DNA from: MGBC114844 sp910585855
Lineage (GTDB): Bacteria; Bacillota; Clostridia; Lachnospirales; Lachnospiraceae
Direction of reading: 5' to 3'
DNA length: 12,445 nucleotides
Assembly (NCBI GenBank): GCA_965646165.1
Contig: CBFFYP010000107.1
Span: 1 to 12,445 of the forward strand
Positions 1 to 6,972 of the stretch are shown piece by piece (within the stretch, counting starts at the first letter, position 1; every line of letters begins with the position of its first letter). The notes beneath the pieces were generated by a model. It did not search any database and was not told the origin of the DNA. It was given only the letters and a program-made list of their open reading frames with translations. The position numbers and the translations under genes are program-made.

Positions 1-90
1 AAAGGCAGAAGTCTTAGAACTTCTTGCTTTTTGGAAACCGGAACAGCAGGCTGCCCGCCGTTTTCGAATCTGGCGTCCTCTGGCGTCCTC
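1..90 (+). repeat. Dispersed palindromic repeat, copy A
   Basis: Positions 1-79 match the reverse complement of 11894-11972 at 76 of 79 bases (differences at 13, 57 and 58), so this is one arm of a long inverted repeat. It starts with a hairpin (AGAAGTC/AACTTCT around a TTAG loop), continues through a GCAGGCTGC core, and ends in TCTGGCGTCCT. The last ten bases are duplicated in tandem (71-80 and 81-90). Shorter relatives lie at 8498-8569 and 12156-12224. The element may extend left beyond the window. No protein is supported here. Confidence 0.85.
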
Positions 91-242
91 TATCAGCAAT
101 TTTCAACTTGAATATCTGTTTTTTCTGTTGTATCCATAAATTCTATTTCACAATTATACATAATTATGATACCTTATATCACAAAAGTCAATTAATATTT
201 TATAATTTTATTTCAACTTGTTGTTTGCCTGCTTTTTTAACA
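91..242. other. AT-rich non-coding stretch
   Basis: This stretch lies between repeat copy A and the terminator of the DUF4397 gene. It is strongly AT-rich. The one open frame across it on the plus strand starts inside the repeat, has low-complexity hydrophobic composition and has no convincing ribosome binding site. I see no gene, RNA or clear promoter. Confidence 0.6.
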
Positions 243-278
243 AATACAAAATCGGCTGCCAGAAAAAATCTGACAGCC
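243..278 (-). terminator. Terminator downstream of the DUF4397 gene
   Basis: A 10-bp stem (254-263 with 269-278) closes a five-base loop. Read on the minus strand it is fully paired with one G-U pair; on the plus strand the same position is a C-A mismatch, which favours minus-strand use. It is followed on the minus strand by a moderately T-rich tail. It sits about 60 bases after the DUF4397 stop codon and would end the pyridoxamine kinase/DUF4397 transcript. Confidence 0.65.
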
Positions 279-338
279 GCATCGACAATTTAACCAAAAC
301 CAGCAAAAAGCTCCCACCTCTTAGACAGCGGAAGTATG

Positions 339-1247
339 TCACACATTTGTAACAATAACCGGCTGCAAAGACGGCGTCGTAAATGTACTTCCCACAAGAT
401 AAATGGTATACATCTCATTTGATCCAACCTGCAGTTCAAATGAAGTAAATCCGGCAATCCCCATATCTCCAGAAATACTTCTTGGCTGCATCCCGGGTGA
501 AGACTGATACACATTAAAATAATAATTCCCAACACCAATCTGTTTAAAAGGAGTAATTTCCATAAAATCAATATCTTCAAATACGCTCATTCCGGTATCT
601 AACTGCACACTTAAACTTCCGCTTCCATAAGAAAGGTTTACAAAACGAATACAACTGCTGTTCCATGATTTATTACTGCAAAGTTCATCTGACACCATAA
701 GAAGCTGGATTCCATTTGCTGCATTTACCAAAGCAATCGTCATCTGGCTTCCTGCTGTAAATGTAACCGATTTACGTAAAAGAATATTAGAAGGATTATC
801 TGCACTTGCAACGGTAATCGTCCGATAACCAGAAGCAATTCGTCCATAAGAAGTAATATTTTGATAAGCAAGTTTTTGATTAAATACAGTCGGTCCAATC
901 GAAATCATAACAGGTCCAGCACCTGCTACAGCATGAAGAAACCGAACCTGTGCATATCCGATACTTCCCGGACCAATCGGAATAATAATCGGTCCAATTA
1001 CGCCGGACGGAAATGACGGCATATTCGGAAGAGTCGGCATAGATGGAACCTGTGAAGGCTGGCTGAAATCCGGCACTGGCTGATGAGAAGGTATCGTCTG
1101 CGGATAATCTATACTACGCCCTTCACTTTCATATTCACTATATTCTTCGTAGTTATCAGAAGTATCCGGCATATTGGCATTATCTTCTGTAGAAGATAAA
1201 TTTGCACATCCAGAAGGTTTGTTATATTTCGAATCAAAACTTCTCAT
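339..1247 (-). CDS. DUF4397 domain-containing protein, two tandem repeats
   Basis: A 302-residue protein. Residues 1-95 are acidic and then rich in Pro, Ser and Gly, with no signal peptide. Residues about 98-188 and 199-288 are two beta-rich repeats of the DUF4397 type: each starts with a (V/I)RF-(L/V)-x-(A/L) strand (VRFLHAVAGAGP, IRFVNLSYGSG), has a central Tyr/Gly-rich segment, and the second closes with the typical YTIYLVG. The family's function is not known; it is common in Clostridia and often lies on the cell surface or spore coat, but no export signal is visible here. It follows the kinase gene by 61 bases with no terminator between, so the two may be co-transcribed. The ribosome binding site is weak (an AAGAG stretch). 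The domain call is firm; the role is unknown. Confidence 0.85.
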   Translation of the reverse strand: MRSFDSKYNKPSGCANLSSTEDNANMPDTSDNYEEYSEYESEGRSIDYPQTIPSHQPVPDFSQPSQVPSMPTLPNMPSFPSGVIGPIIIPIGPGSIGYAQVRFLHAVAGAGPVMISIGPTVFNQKLAYQNITSYGRIASGYRTITVASADNPSNILLRKSVTFTAGSQMTIALVNAANGIQLLMVSDELCSNKSWNSSCIRFVNLSYGSGSLSVQLDTGMSVFEDIDFMEITPFKQIGVGNYYFNVYQSSPGMQPRSISGDMGIAGFTSFELQVGSNEMYTIYLVGSTFTTPSLQPVIVTNV

Positions 1248-1308
1248 TTCATAAAACTCTTTTCTTGTTCTTTCTCTTTATTCTATGGAAAACATCCAAA
1301 AAAAGTTC

Positions 1309-2154
1309 CTATTTTAATTTTTTTAATAGATATTCAAAACACACCCCATTTGTTTCTGGAACAGAAAACTGCTCTGTCAATAAAATACAATCCTTTACAA
1401 ACTTCATTGCCTTCTTTACAGAGTTCTCAAACTGCACTCCATTTACAGCATCTGCCGCAAGAATAGAAGAAAAAATATCTCCCGTACCGCAGCGTTCTGT
1501 TCCGATTCGTTTACTTCGAAACAATTTCATTTCCCCTTTTCCCTTTTCGCAAACCAGATTTCCAATAAACTGCCCCATTGTAATCCCAGAAACGACGACC
1601 TTTTTTGCCCCCATTTCCAACAATCGCTCTGCTATCTTAGACAACTCCAAAAAATGCCATCCATTTTCCTTATAAGGCGTATCCGTTAAAATACACGCCT
1701 CCGTCAAATTCGGTGTAAGAATATCTGCTGCCTCTATAAGCTGTCTAATCTGTCTGCACATTTCTTCTGTATAAGTCGCATACCGCTTTCCATGATCTCC
1801 CATAATCGGATCTACAATCACCAACGTTTTATGCCCATTTCTTTTTGGAAACTCCCTTATCATCTGCTTTACTATCTCAATCTGCTGCTCAGAACCCAAA
1901 AAACCAATCAATATTCCATCAAAAGAAACCGCCTGCTTCTTCCACTCCTCTAGATAAAGAGGCATCTTTTTTGTATAATCATCCAAAAACCAGCTTGAAA
2001 ATGCAGTATGATTGGAAAGAATAGAAGTCGGAAGCGGACAGCACTCCACGCCAAGTGAAGAAATCACTGGTATCTCTACCGTTAAAGAACAGCGTCCAAA
2101 CCCTGTAAAATCATTAACAACCGCAATTCGATTTTGATAACGTATTGTTTCCAT
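1309..2154 (-). CDS. Pyridoxamine/pyridoxal kinase (ribokinase-like fold)
   Basis: A 281-residue cytoplasmic enzyme predicted to phosphorylate pyridoxal, pyridoxamine or pyridoxine with ATP, salvaging vitamin B6 to the 5'-phosphate cofactor. The N-terminal substrate motif VVNDFTGFGRCSL (residues 12-24) is typical of the pyridoxamine kinase branch. It is followed by VDPIMGD (114-120), the NLTEA segment (149-153), and the C-terminal anion hole GTGDIFSS (223-230), in which Asp226 is the expected catalytic base. Length fits the family (about 280). The start is an ATG with AGAAAGGA upstream. Close relatives phosphorylate hydroxymethylpyrimidine (ThiD), but the N-terminal motif favours B6. The 5' region runs up to the structured element at 2251-2416. 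I could not identify a convincing promoter. Confidence 0.93.
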   Translation of the reverse strand: METIRYQNRIAVVNDFTGFGRCSLTVEIPVISSLGVECCPLPTSILSNHTAFSSWFLDDYTKKMPLYLEEWKKQAVSFDGILIGFLGSEQQIEIVKQMIREFPKRNGHKTLVIVDPIMGDHGKRYATYTEEMCRQIRQLIEAADILTPNLTEACILTDTPYKENGWHFLELSKIAERLLEMGAKKVVVSGITMGQFIGNLVCEKGKGEMKLFRSKRIGTERCGTGDIFSSILAADAVNGVQFENSVKKAMKFVKDCILLTEQFSVPETNGVCFEYLLKKLK

Positions 2155-2250
2155 CTTCTTTTATCCTTTCTTCCTATTCAATCTTTTTATTTCAATCATT
2201 CCCATTTTTAACTCAAAAATATCAAAACAACTCTATTTTTTTATTGGCAG

Positions 2251-2416
2251 GGGGACGCCAGAATCCAAAGGGAAGTCCGCTCCGGGCCCGCTCTCGCTTA
2301 GCATTTCCTCGTAGCGGACACTAAGACGCTAAAATACAGCGTCTAAGTGCCGACGGGAAATGATGACCCTGCGCAGACCACCCTTTGGATTCTGGCTACG
2401 CTTACCAGCCGGAAAA
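2251..2416 (+). ncRNA. Candidate structured RNA or hairpin element, copy S1
   Basis: This copy is near-identical over its core to the reverse complement of 2678-2845. Predicted helices by eye: P1, 2257-2272 with 2381-2396, 16 perfect pairs; P2, GTCCGCT 2275-2281 with AGCGGAC 2313-2319; P4, a hairpin 2320-2330 with 2338-2348 containing one A-A mismatch; and a pseudoknot, 2302-2312 with 2353-2362, ten pairs with one bulged C. The pseudoknot strand ends at 2312, P2 resumes at 2313, and P4 starts at 2320, so the helices abut. A 3' tail CCAGCCGGAAAA is shared with the other copy. Against copy S2, P1 differs at four pairs, each changed on both sides. G-U pairs in the pseudoknot favour this strand. 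It matches no RNA family I recognise. Transcription is not shown, so it could also act as a single-stranded DNA hairpin. Confidence 0.6.
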
Positions 2417-2677
2417 AATTAAACTCCTAAGCATCTACATTAATTATTTTTTTACAGTTACTTAAAACTACCACACACCTCAAAATTGACAAACTGTCCA
2501 GAAATAATACCTAACACTACAGCAAACATTTATTCTACCAGTTTCAATTCTTTCGGATGTTTAAGCAAATTCGAAGAATATATAAATCCCCAAAATACAA
2601 AAAAATCCTAACTTTCTATTTTTTCCAACTGGAGTACACCGCTGAAAATCAAATAAGCGTCCATGCAGGATCATTCT
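2417..2677. other. Spacer between the two facing structured elements
   Basis: This 261-base AT-rich spacer separates copies S1 and S2. A 71-codon plus-strand frame starts at 2557 but runs straight through copy S2, and its composition and context do not support a gene. I see no promoter, terminator or RNA motif that I would defend. Confidence 0.5.
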
Positions 2678-2845
2678 TTTCCGGCTGGGATGCACAGCCG
2701 AAATCTAAAGGATGGTCTGCGCAGGGTCATCATTTCCCGTCGGCACTTAGACGCTGTACTTTAGCGTCTTAGTGTCCGCTACGAGGAAATGCTAAGCGAG
2801 AGCGGACTCGGAGCAGACTTTCCTTTAGATTTCGGCGTCCTCCCC
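2678..2845 (-). ncRNA. Candidate structured RNA or hairpin element, copy S2
   Basis: Inverted partner of 2251-2416. P1 pairs 2821-2836 with 2697-2712 on the minus strand. At P1 pairs 4, 5, 10 and 16 this copy has G-C, A-U, U-A and A-U, where S1 has A-U, G-C, C-G and G-C, so pairing is kept at every changed position. The P2, pseudoknot and P4 strands are otherwise almost unchanged; P2 gains one U-G pair on the minus strand that would be an A-C mismatch on the plus strand. The element overlaps the last codons of the alarmone synthetase gene and supplies its stop codon: the TAA lies inside the P1 stem. It is therefore likely to be transcribed as the 3' end of that operon. Confidence 0.6.
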
Positions 2846-3607
2846 CTCCCCCGTTTTTTCTACAATCCGATTTTTAATCTGTTCCATCCGCACATCCAAC
2901 TGCGCACTCGTCCAAGCACATTCCACCAATTCTTCTGCAAGCTGTTTTGCTTCTTCCGCTGGAATATCTTTTTTATAACGCAATTTATGCTCCAAACTAG
3001 CCCAAAAATCCATAGCAATCGTTCGCAACTGAACCTCTACTTTCATCAATCGTTTTTCATTTTCCAAAAAAATAGGAACTTCTACAATCAAATGCAGACT
3101 GCGATACCCACTCTCTTTCGGATTTTGAATATAATCTTTCCGTTCAATCAGTACAATATCATCCTGTTTCAAAAGACAATCTGCCAAAAGATAAATATCC
3201 TTTGGAAAAGAACAGATTACTCTTACTCCTGCTACATCTTTAATATTTTCTTCAATCGATTCAAATGTAAAAGGAACTTGCTTTCTCCGCAATTTTTCTA
3301 TTATACTCTCCTGTGACTTTAGACGGCTTTTTATGGTTTCTATCGGGTTTCTGTCATACTGCAGGGAAAACTGTTCATTTAATACTTTAAATTTTGTTTC
3401 TATCTCCATAATCGCACAGCGGTAATAGGACATAAGCTGGCGATAAGGAAGTGTATTTTTGTGAAGAAACTCCATCATTTCTTCACTGGTAAGCGCATGC
3501 ATAATCTGATCCTGAAATCGCTCCATGGTGCGTTTTGGTACAGACTGCACCACTTTTTCAAACGATTCTTTTGTAATTTTTTTTTTCTGATCTGAAAATA
3601 AATACAT
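2825..3607 (-). CDS. relQ: Small alarmone synthetase, RelQ-like GTP pyrophosphokinase
   Basis: A 260-residue synthetase-only member of the RelA/SpoT superfamily, predicted to transfer pyrophosphate from ATP to GDP or GTP to make (p)ppGpp in the cytoplasm. A helical N-terminus leads into the synthetase domain: KSRLKSQESIIEKLRRK (93-109), the DVAGVRVIC strand (124-132) carrying the metal-binding Asp, GYRSLHLIVEVP (167-178), and EVQLRTIAMDFWASLEHKLRYK (191-212). The last motif is characteristic of the RelQ/YjbM group rather than RelP. No HD hydrolase, TGS or ACT domain is present, so it should not degrade ppGpp. Start ATG with AAAGGAGT seven bases upstream. It follows the anti-sigma gene by 23 bases. 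The final residues GEGEDAEI and the stop come from the repeat at 2678-2845, so the native C-terminus has probably been altered. Confidence 0.93.
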   Translation of the reverse strand: MYLFSDQKKKITKESFEKVVQSVPKRTMERFQDQIMHALTSEEMMEFLHKNTLPYRQLMSYYRCAIMEIETKFKVLNEQFSLQYDRNPIETIKSRLKSQESIIEKLRRKQVPFTFESIEENIKDVAGVRVICSFPKDIYLLADCLLKQDDIVLIERKDYIQNPKESGYRSLHLIVEVPIFLENEKRLMKVEVQLRTIAMDFWASLEHKLRYKKDIPAEEAKQLAEELVECAWTSAQLDVRMEQIKNRIVEKTGEGEDAEI

Positions 3608-3630
3608 TTTTTTACTCCTTTGTGTATTAT

Positions 3631-4485
3631 CTATTTTAGTTTATAGCTCCATTCCTTTCCATTATAAAATGCACTGCAGTCCCGCCATCCAAATGTTATA
3701 TTTTTCCCTATTTTCCATCGACTTTCTTTTCTTGAATTTTTATAGTTCTGACTTATATTTCTACCCCCCCAGCAGTTAATTTGAAAGGCAAAGTAATTCT
3801 CATCTTCTTCTGTTATATAAAATGACAAATATACACCAGATAGTTCCTCTGTTTTGGTGTCTACTGCTCCCTGCTTTGAAAAATCTCCTATATTTCCTGT
3901 TACTGCGGTAATTTTATACTCAAAATACAATATTTCCAGCAAATCTTCTATTTGTTCTTCCTTTAAATTTCCTCCGTCTTCCAAATTCAGATATAATACA
4001 TGTCCCTGATATGGCTGATAAATCTCATTGATTATCTCTGCATATAGTAATACTTTCCTTATTTCCTTTTGTGTCTGTGTTTGTCCTTCTTCTTCTGTTA
4101 CTTCGTCACATACAGTTTCTGCATATGCCAGTATGGTTTCCTTTTCTGTTTCTAAACTGTCGTTTGCTATATTTTGTTTTTCTTCTGATTGTGCGGCTTC
4201 ATAAAGCGCTCCTGCTGCTGTAGTTGACAGACTATCTCCATTTCCTGACGCTGCCGGATAACCGTTATCATTTTCGTAAAAAGAGGTATTAGAAATATTT
4301 TTATTTTTTGTACTTTGTAAAATTCTAGTTCCTACAATCAATAAAATTCCGGCAGCCGCAGCTAACCACTTCCATGCCATATTGATAAAAAGCCGTTTTT
4401 TTGCTGTGACCTGATAATCTTCTGCTTCTTTAATTAAATCATCTTCTATCATCCCTATCACTTGAAAGAGCCGTTCCTTTTTCAT
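3631..4485 (-). CDS. Putative membrane-anchored anti-sigma factor
   Basis: A 284-residue protein whose start overlaps the sigma factor stop as ATGA, implying translational coupling. Residues 1-36 are a charged cytoplasmic segment; one transmembrane helix spans about 37-53 (WKWLAAAAGILLIVG); the rest (54-284) would be outside the membrane. Residues about 54-135 are Ser, Thr, Glu and Asn rich and look unstructured. Residues about 140-284 look like a mixed alpha/beta domain with several Trp and aromatic residues. I see no zinc-binding HxxxCxxC motif, so it is not a classical ZAS anti-sigma factor. The call rests on gene order and topology, not on a recognised domain. The extracytoplasmic part could sense an envelope signal. 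Confidence 0.6.
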   Translation of the reverse strand: MKKERLFQVIGMIEDDLIKEAEDYQVTAKKRLFINMAWKWLAAAAGILLIVGTRILQSTKNKNISNTSFYENDNGYPAASGNGDSLSTTAAGALYEAAQSEEKQNIANDSLETEKETILAYAETVCDEVTEEEGQTQTQKEIRKVLLYAEIINEIYQPYQGHVLYLNLEDGGNLKEEQIEDLLEILYFEYKITAVTGNIGDFSKQGAVDTKTEELSGVYLSFYITEEDENYFAFQINCWGGRNISQNYKNSRKESRWKIGKNITFGWRDCSAFYNGKEWSYKLK

Positions 4486-5042
4486 ATTACAATTCCTTCC
4501 CTTTCTAAATATACTTTTAATCCATTCCTGATTCGAAATAATGATGATTTTACCTTACTCTCACTCATTCCAAAACGTTCGGCGATCTGTTTTACAGAGT
4601 CACTATAATAATAACGTCTTACAAATATCATACGGCTCTCTTTTTTCTGTTTTTTTAAAAAACTGCTAATTAAACCAGCCAGCTCCGCATCTTCTAGTTC
4701 CTTTTCTACCGTCTGCGCAGACGGAATACAGTCTTCTAATTCTGATATTAAAATATCTACTTCATGTCCGCCCCGCTTTTTTGCCGTTATTTTTCTATAG
4801 CGATCTAATGCAAGATTCCTTGCAATTCTTCCAAGCCATGTTCGAAATTCATAAGGGCGTTCTGTCGGAATTGCATTCCAAGTATGAAGCCAAGTATCGT
4901 TTATACACTCTTCAGTATCTTCCCTGTTTTGAAGAATATTGTGTACAATACTTTTGCAGTAGCTTCCATACTTTCCGTCTGTTTCTTTTATTGCCATCTC
5001 CGAACGCTGCCAGTATAATTCAATAATCTCTGTATCCTCCAC
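4482..5042 (-). CDS. Sigma-70 family RNA polymerase sigma factor, ECF-like
   Basis: A 186-residue sigma factor with only regions 2 and 4. Region 2 covers about 25-88, with the core-binding segment EDTEECINDTWLHTWNAI (41-58) and FRTWLGRIARNLALDRYRK (66-84). A short linker follows. Region 4 covers about 124-180, with a helix-turn-helix at SVKQIAERFGMSESKVKSSLFRI (149-171). It would direct RNA polymerase to a small regulon, probably including its own operon. The start codon is GTG, preceded by GGGAGG. It is the first gene of an operon with the membrane protein and the alarmone synthetase, and it has a strong promoter at 5120-5148. Confidence 0.93.
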   Translation of the reverse strand: MEDTEIIELYWQRSEMAIKETDGKYGSYCKSIVHNILQNREDTEECINDTWLHTWNAIPTERPYEFRTWLGRIARNLALDRYRKITAKKRGGHEVDILISELEDCIPSAQTVEKELEDAELAGLISSFLKKQKKESRMIFVRRYYYSDSVKQIAERFGMSESKVKSSLFRIRNGLKVYLEREGIVI

Positions 5043-5119
5043 TGCTTCCCTCCCTGTTTTTTCTCCTTTCGTTGCGTTCCCTCCTGATCCGACAAAACAA
5101 AGACCAAAAATTCATGTTT

Positions 5120-5148
5120 ATTATAACAAATTTTTTTCTATATATCCA
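5120..5148 (-). promoter_or_regulatory. Promoter of the sigma/anti-sigma/alarmone synthetase operon
   Basis: On the minus strand, TGGATA and TATAAT are separated by 17 bases, with an extended -10 (TGTTATAAT). The -10 lies about 78 bases upstream of the GTG start. The -35 sits just inside the 3' end of the upstream recombinase gene. This is a housekeeping sigma-A type promoter; I do not see a separate ECF-type promoter. Confidence 0.65.
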
Positions 5149-6655
5149 TCCGAAAACGAAAGGAAATCCTAATTTTTTTCTTCTGAAATATCTCAATTTT
5201 ATCAATCAGCAGTACCACCCATAGGCGATCCGGTATGGCTTTGCTTCTCTGATTTTCTATTTCTCTCTTTCTTTTTTCTTGCTCACAGAGAAAATTTGCC
5301 TGTTTTAAATACTCCTGTTCTTTCAAATAAATATCTTGATATTGCATATAGTCGCTTTGCTGCAGCTTTCCTTGGAGAAAATCTTCTTTTGCCTGTTCCA
5401 TACGTCTTTTATATCTTTCTATCTTTTCTAAATTTTTTTCTATAAAAATATTCCATATTTTGTTTTTTCTTCTTTTTTGTGCTTTTTCCTGCATTGTTTT
5501 TTCTGCTGCTAAAAATTGACTTTGATATGGCTCTAAAATAGAAAGTACTATTTGAAATATCTGTATTTCTAGAACAGCATGTCTGCTGCATCCAAGCCCT
5601 TTCTGATAAGACGAGCAAAGGTAAGTACTCCCTTTCAAGCTGCCGTTTCGTCGAATCATTGCCCGTCCGCAGTCTTTGCAAAAAAGAAGTCCTGAAAATA
5701 GATACGGCTCACTCTGCCCGGATGCACGCCTCAGATCCAAAAGAGAAATCTGCTGTACTAATTGATAGATTGCTTTAGAGATAATCGCTGTATGTGTTCC
5801 TTTTACCACACTCCACTCTTCTTTTTTGGTCCAAACTACCTTTTGTACTTTATAGGAGATTCTCTTTCGTTTCCCCTGTTCCAATACCCCGGTATAAACA
5901 GAGTCTTTTAAAATTCGATCCACACTTCTCCCAGACCACCTTGCTATCTCCTGTTCCTGAAATCCGGTATAATAAGGATGTCCCTGCTCCCGCCGAAATT
6001 CTGCCGGAGAAGAGATTCCCCATATATTTAATTGCTTGGCTATCTCATTTGCGCTTTTTCCCTCCAGCTTTAATAAAAAAATCAGCCTGACCACTCTGGC
6101 ACTTTCTAAATCAGGATAGAGCCTGCCTTGTTTTTTTTGATATCCATACGAAACATATGCCTTTGCACAAATCCCAGTTCGGCGCATTGCTTCCTGACTG
6201 GAACGAATTTTAATAGAAATATCCCTTGCATATTGATCATTGATAAAATTTTTAACCGGCAGCAGCAAATTTTGTTCTCCCTCTTTTGCAAACAGACTGT
6301 CATACGAATCGGCTGCTGCCAAAAAACGAACCCCAAGAGAAGGAAAAATTTTCTGAATATAAGTATCTGTTTTTATATGTTCCCTTCCAAAACGTGATAA
6401 ATCCTTTACCACTACCATATTTACTTTATGACTGATAATATCTTCCCACATTCGCAAAAATCCGGGACGTTCCTCAAATATAAGCCCCGAATAGCCATTG
6501 TCTGCATAACAATCATAGATAGAAACATCCGGCATATTTTTTAAATATTCCACAAGAAACTGCTTTTGATTTTCAATGCTGTTTCGAAAGGAAGTATTCT
6601 CCTCCTTTGACACCCGAAGATAAAGTGCTGCTCTATAAGTCGTCTGTTTCTTCAT
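5138..6655 (-). CDS. Large serine recombinase (Rec1)
   Basis: A 505-residue site-specific recombinase. The N-terminal resolvase domain has the catalytic serine at Ser16 (LYLRVSKEEN), followed by DNGYSG (52-57), the VVVKDLSRFGRE motif (81-92) with catalytic arginines, and FINDQYARDISIKIR (137-151). A recombinase DNA-binding domain follows (about 165-300). A zinc ribbon has Cys326, Cys329, Cys347 and Cys356. A basic coiled coil (about 375-480) precedes the end segment IEIFQKKKIRISFRF. All expected parts are present, so it looks intact. The start overlaps a 59-residue gene by 23 bases. It could act as an integrase/excisionase or on a local inverted or direct site; its attachment sites are not evident. 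Confidence 0.93.
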   Translation of the reverse strand: MKKQTTYRAALYLRVSKEENTSFRNSIENQKQFLVEYLKNMPDVSIYDCYADNGYSGLIFEERPGFLRMWEDIISHKVNMVVVKDLSRFGREHIKTDTYIQKIFPSLGVRFLAAADSYDSLFAKEGEQNLLLPVKNFINDQYARDISIKIRSSQEAMRRTGICAKAYVSYGYQKKQGRLYPDLESARVVRLIFLLKLEGKSANEIAKQLNIWGISSPAEFRREQGHPYYTGFQEQEIARWSGRSVDRILKDSVYTGVLEQGKRKRISYKVQKVVWTKKEEWSVVKGTHTAIISKAIYQLVQQISLLDLRRASGQSEPYLFSGLLFCKDCGRAMIRRNGSLKGSTYLCSSYQKGLGCSRHAVLEIQIFQIVLSILEPYQSQFLAAEKTMQEKAQKRRKNKIWNIFIEKNLEKIERYKRRMEQAKEDFLQGKLQQSDYMQYQDIYLKEQEYLKQANFLCEQEKRKREIENQRSKAIPDRLWVVLLIDKIEIFQKKKIRISFRFRMDI

Positions 6656-6812
6656 CCATTAACCCATCCAATTTTCTCTCTATATACTGCTGCATAGCTT
6701 CTAAAAAAGTCGGTCCATCCGGGGAAAATTCTACTTCGATTTGATACTCCCCATATCGATAACAACAAGGATCTTCTGTAGGTTCTAATACAATCTCTTC
6801 CTTTTCTTTCAT
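6633..6812 (-). CDS. Small acidic protein upstream of Rec1, TnpW-like
   Basis: A 59-residue frame from an ATG preceded by GGAAAG, running 23 bases into the recombinase gene, which suggests translational coupling. It is strongly acidic at both ends. The middle reads YRYGEYQIEVEFSPDG followed by a helix with FLEAMQQYIERKL. This pattern (Tyr-x-Val strand, FS, then a helix ending in a basic residue and Leu) resembles the small TnpW proteins that accompany serine recombinases of Tn4451-type elements. I did not confirm membership. It might modulate or load the recombinase, but that is inference. The ATG lies only 17 bases after the beta-glucosidase terminator, so its promoter is unclear. Confidence 0.7.
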   Translation of the reverse strand: MKEKEEIVLEPTEDPCCYRYGEYQIEVEFSPDGPTFLEAMQQYIERKLDGLMDEETDDL

Positions 6813-6829
6813 TTCTTTCCACTCTCTTT

Positions 6830-6883
6830 AAAAAAAGACAGCCGCATTAAGTACCAAATCTTTCTTAATACGACTGTCTTTTT
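6830..6883 (-). terminator. Terminator of the beta-glucosidase gene
   Basis: A 15-bp stem (6837-6851 with 6864-6878) and a 12-base loop. On the minus strand all positions pair, with two G-U pairs; on the plus strand these become C-A mismatches, which assigns it to the minus strand. Seven U residues follow the stem. It lies about 90 bases after the beta-glucosidase stop and just upstream of the 59-residue gene. Confidence 0.85.
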
Positions 6884-6972
6884 CGCTGCTTTTCTTATTA
6901 TTACTATATGATCCATATAATTATCTTATACATTTTACAAAAAATTTCTTACTTAATTAATTTAATTATAAA

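Noticed and set aside
58..74. tRNA T-arm (TTCGAATC-like motif) in repeat copies A, C and D
   Set aside because: There is no matching acceptor stem, anticodon arm or D arm at the right distance; the motif is part of the repeat end.
24..293. Plus-strand 89-residue gene at the left end
   Set aside because: It starts inside repeat copy A, crosses AT-rich DNA with low-complexity composition, and ends past a minus-strand terminator.
2557..2772. Plus-strand 71-residue gene
   Set aside because: It runs into structured element S2, has no homology that I recognise, and is antisense to the element's favoured strand.
2251..2845. CRISPR array
   Set aside because: There are only two copies, inverted and 261 bases apart, with no regular spacers and no cas genes in the window.
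5120..5205. Minus-strand 61-residue frame (5020-5205) between Rec1 and the sigma factor
   Set aside because: It covers the sigma promoter and both flanking gene ends, in a different frame, with no ribosome binding site or family resemblance.
6884..6972. Promoter for the 59-residue gene and Rec1
   Set aside because: TTGTAA with a poor -10 (TATGGA) can be found, but it lies upstream of the bglA terminator and the -10 matches at only three positions.
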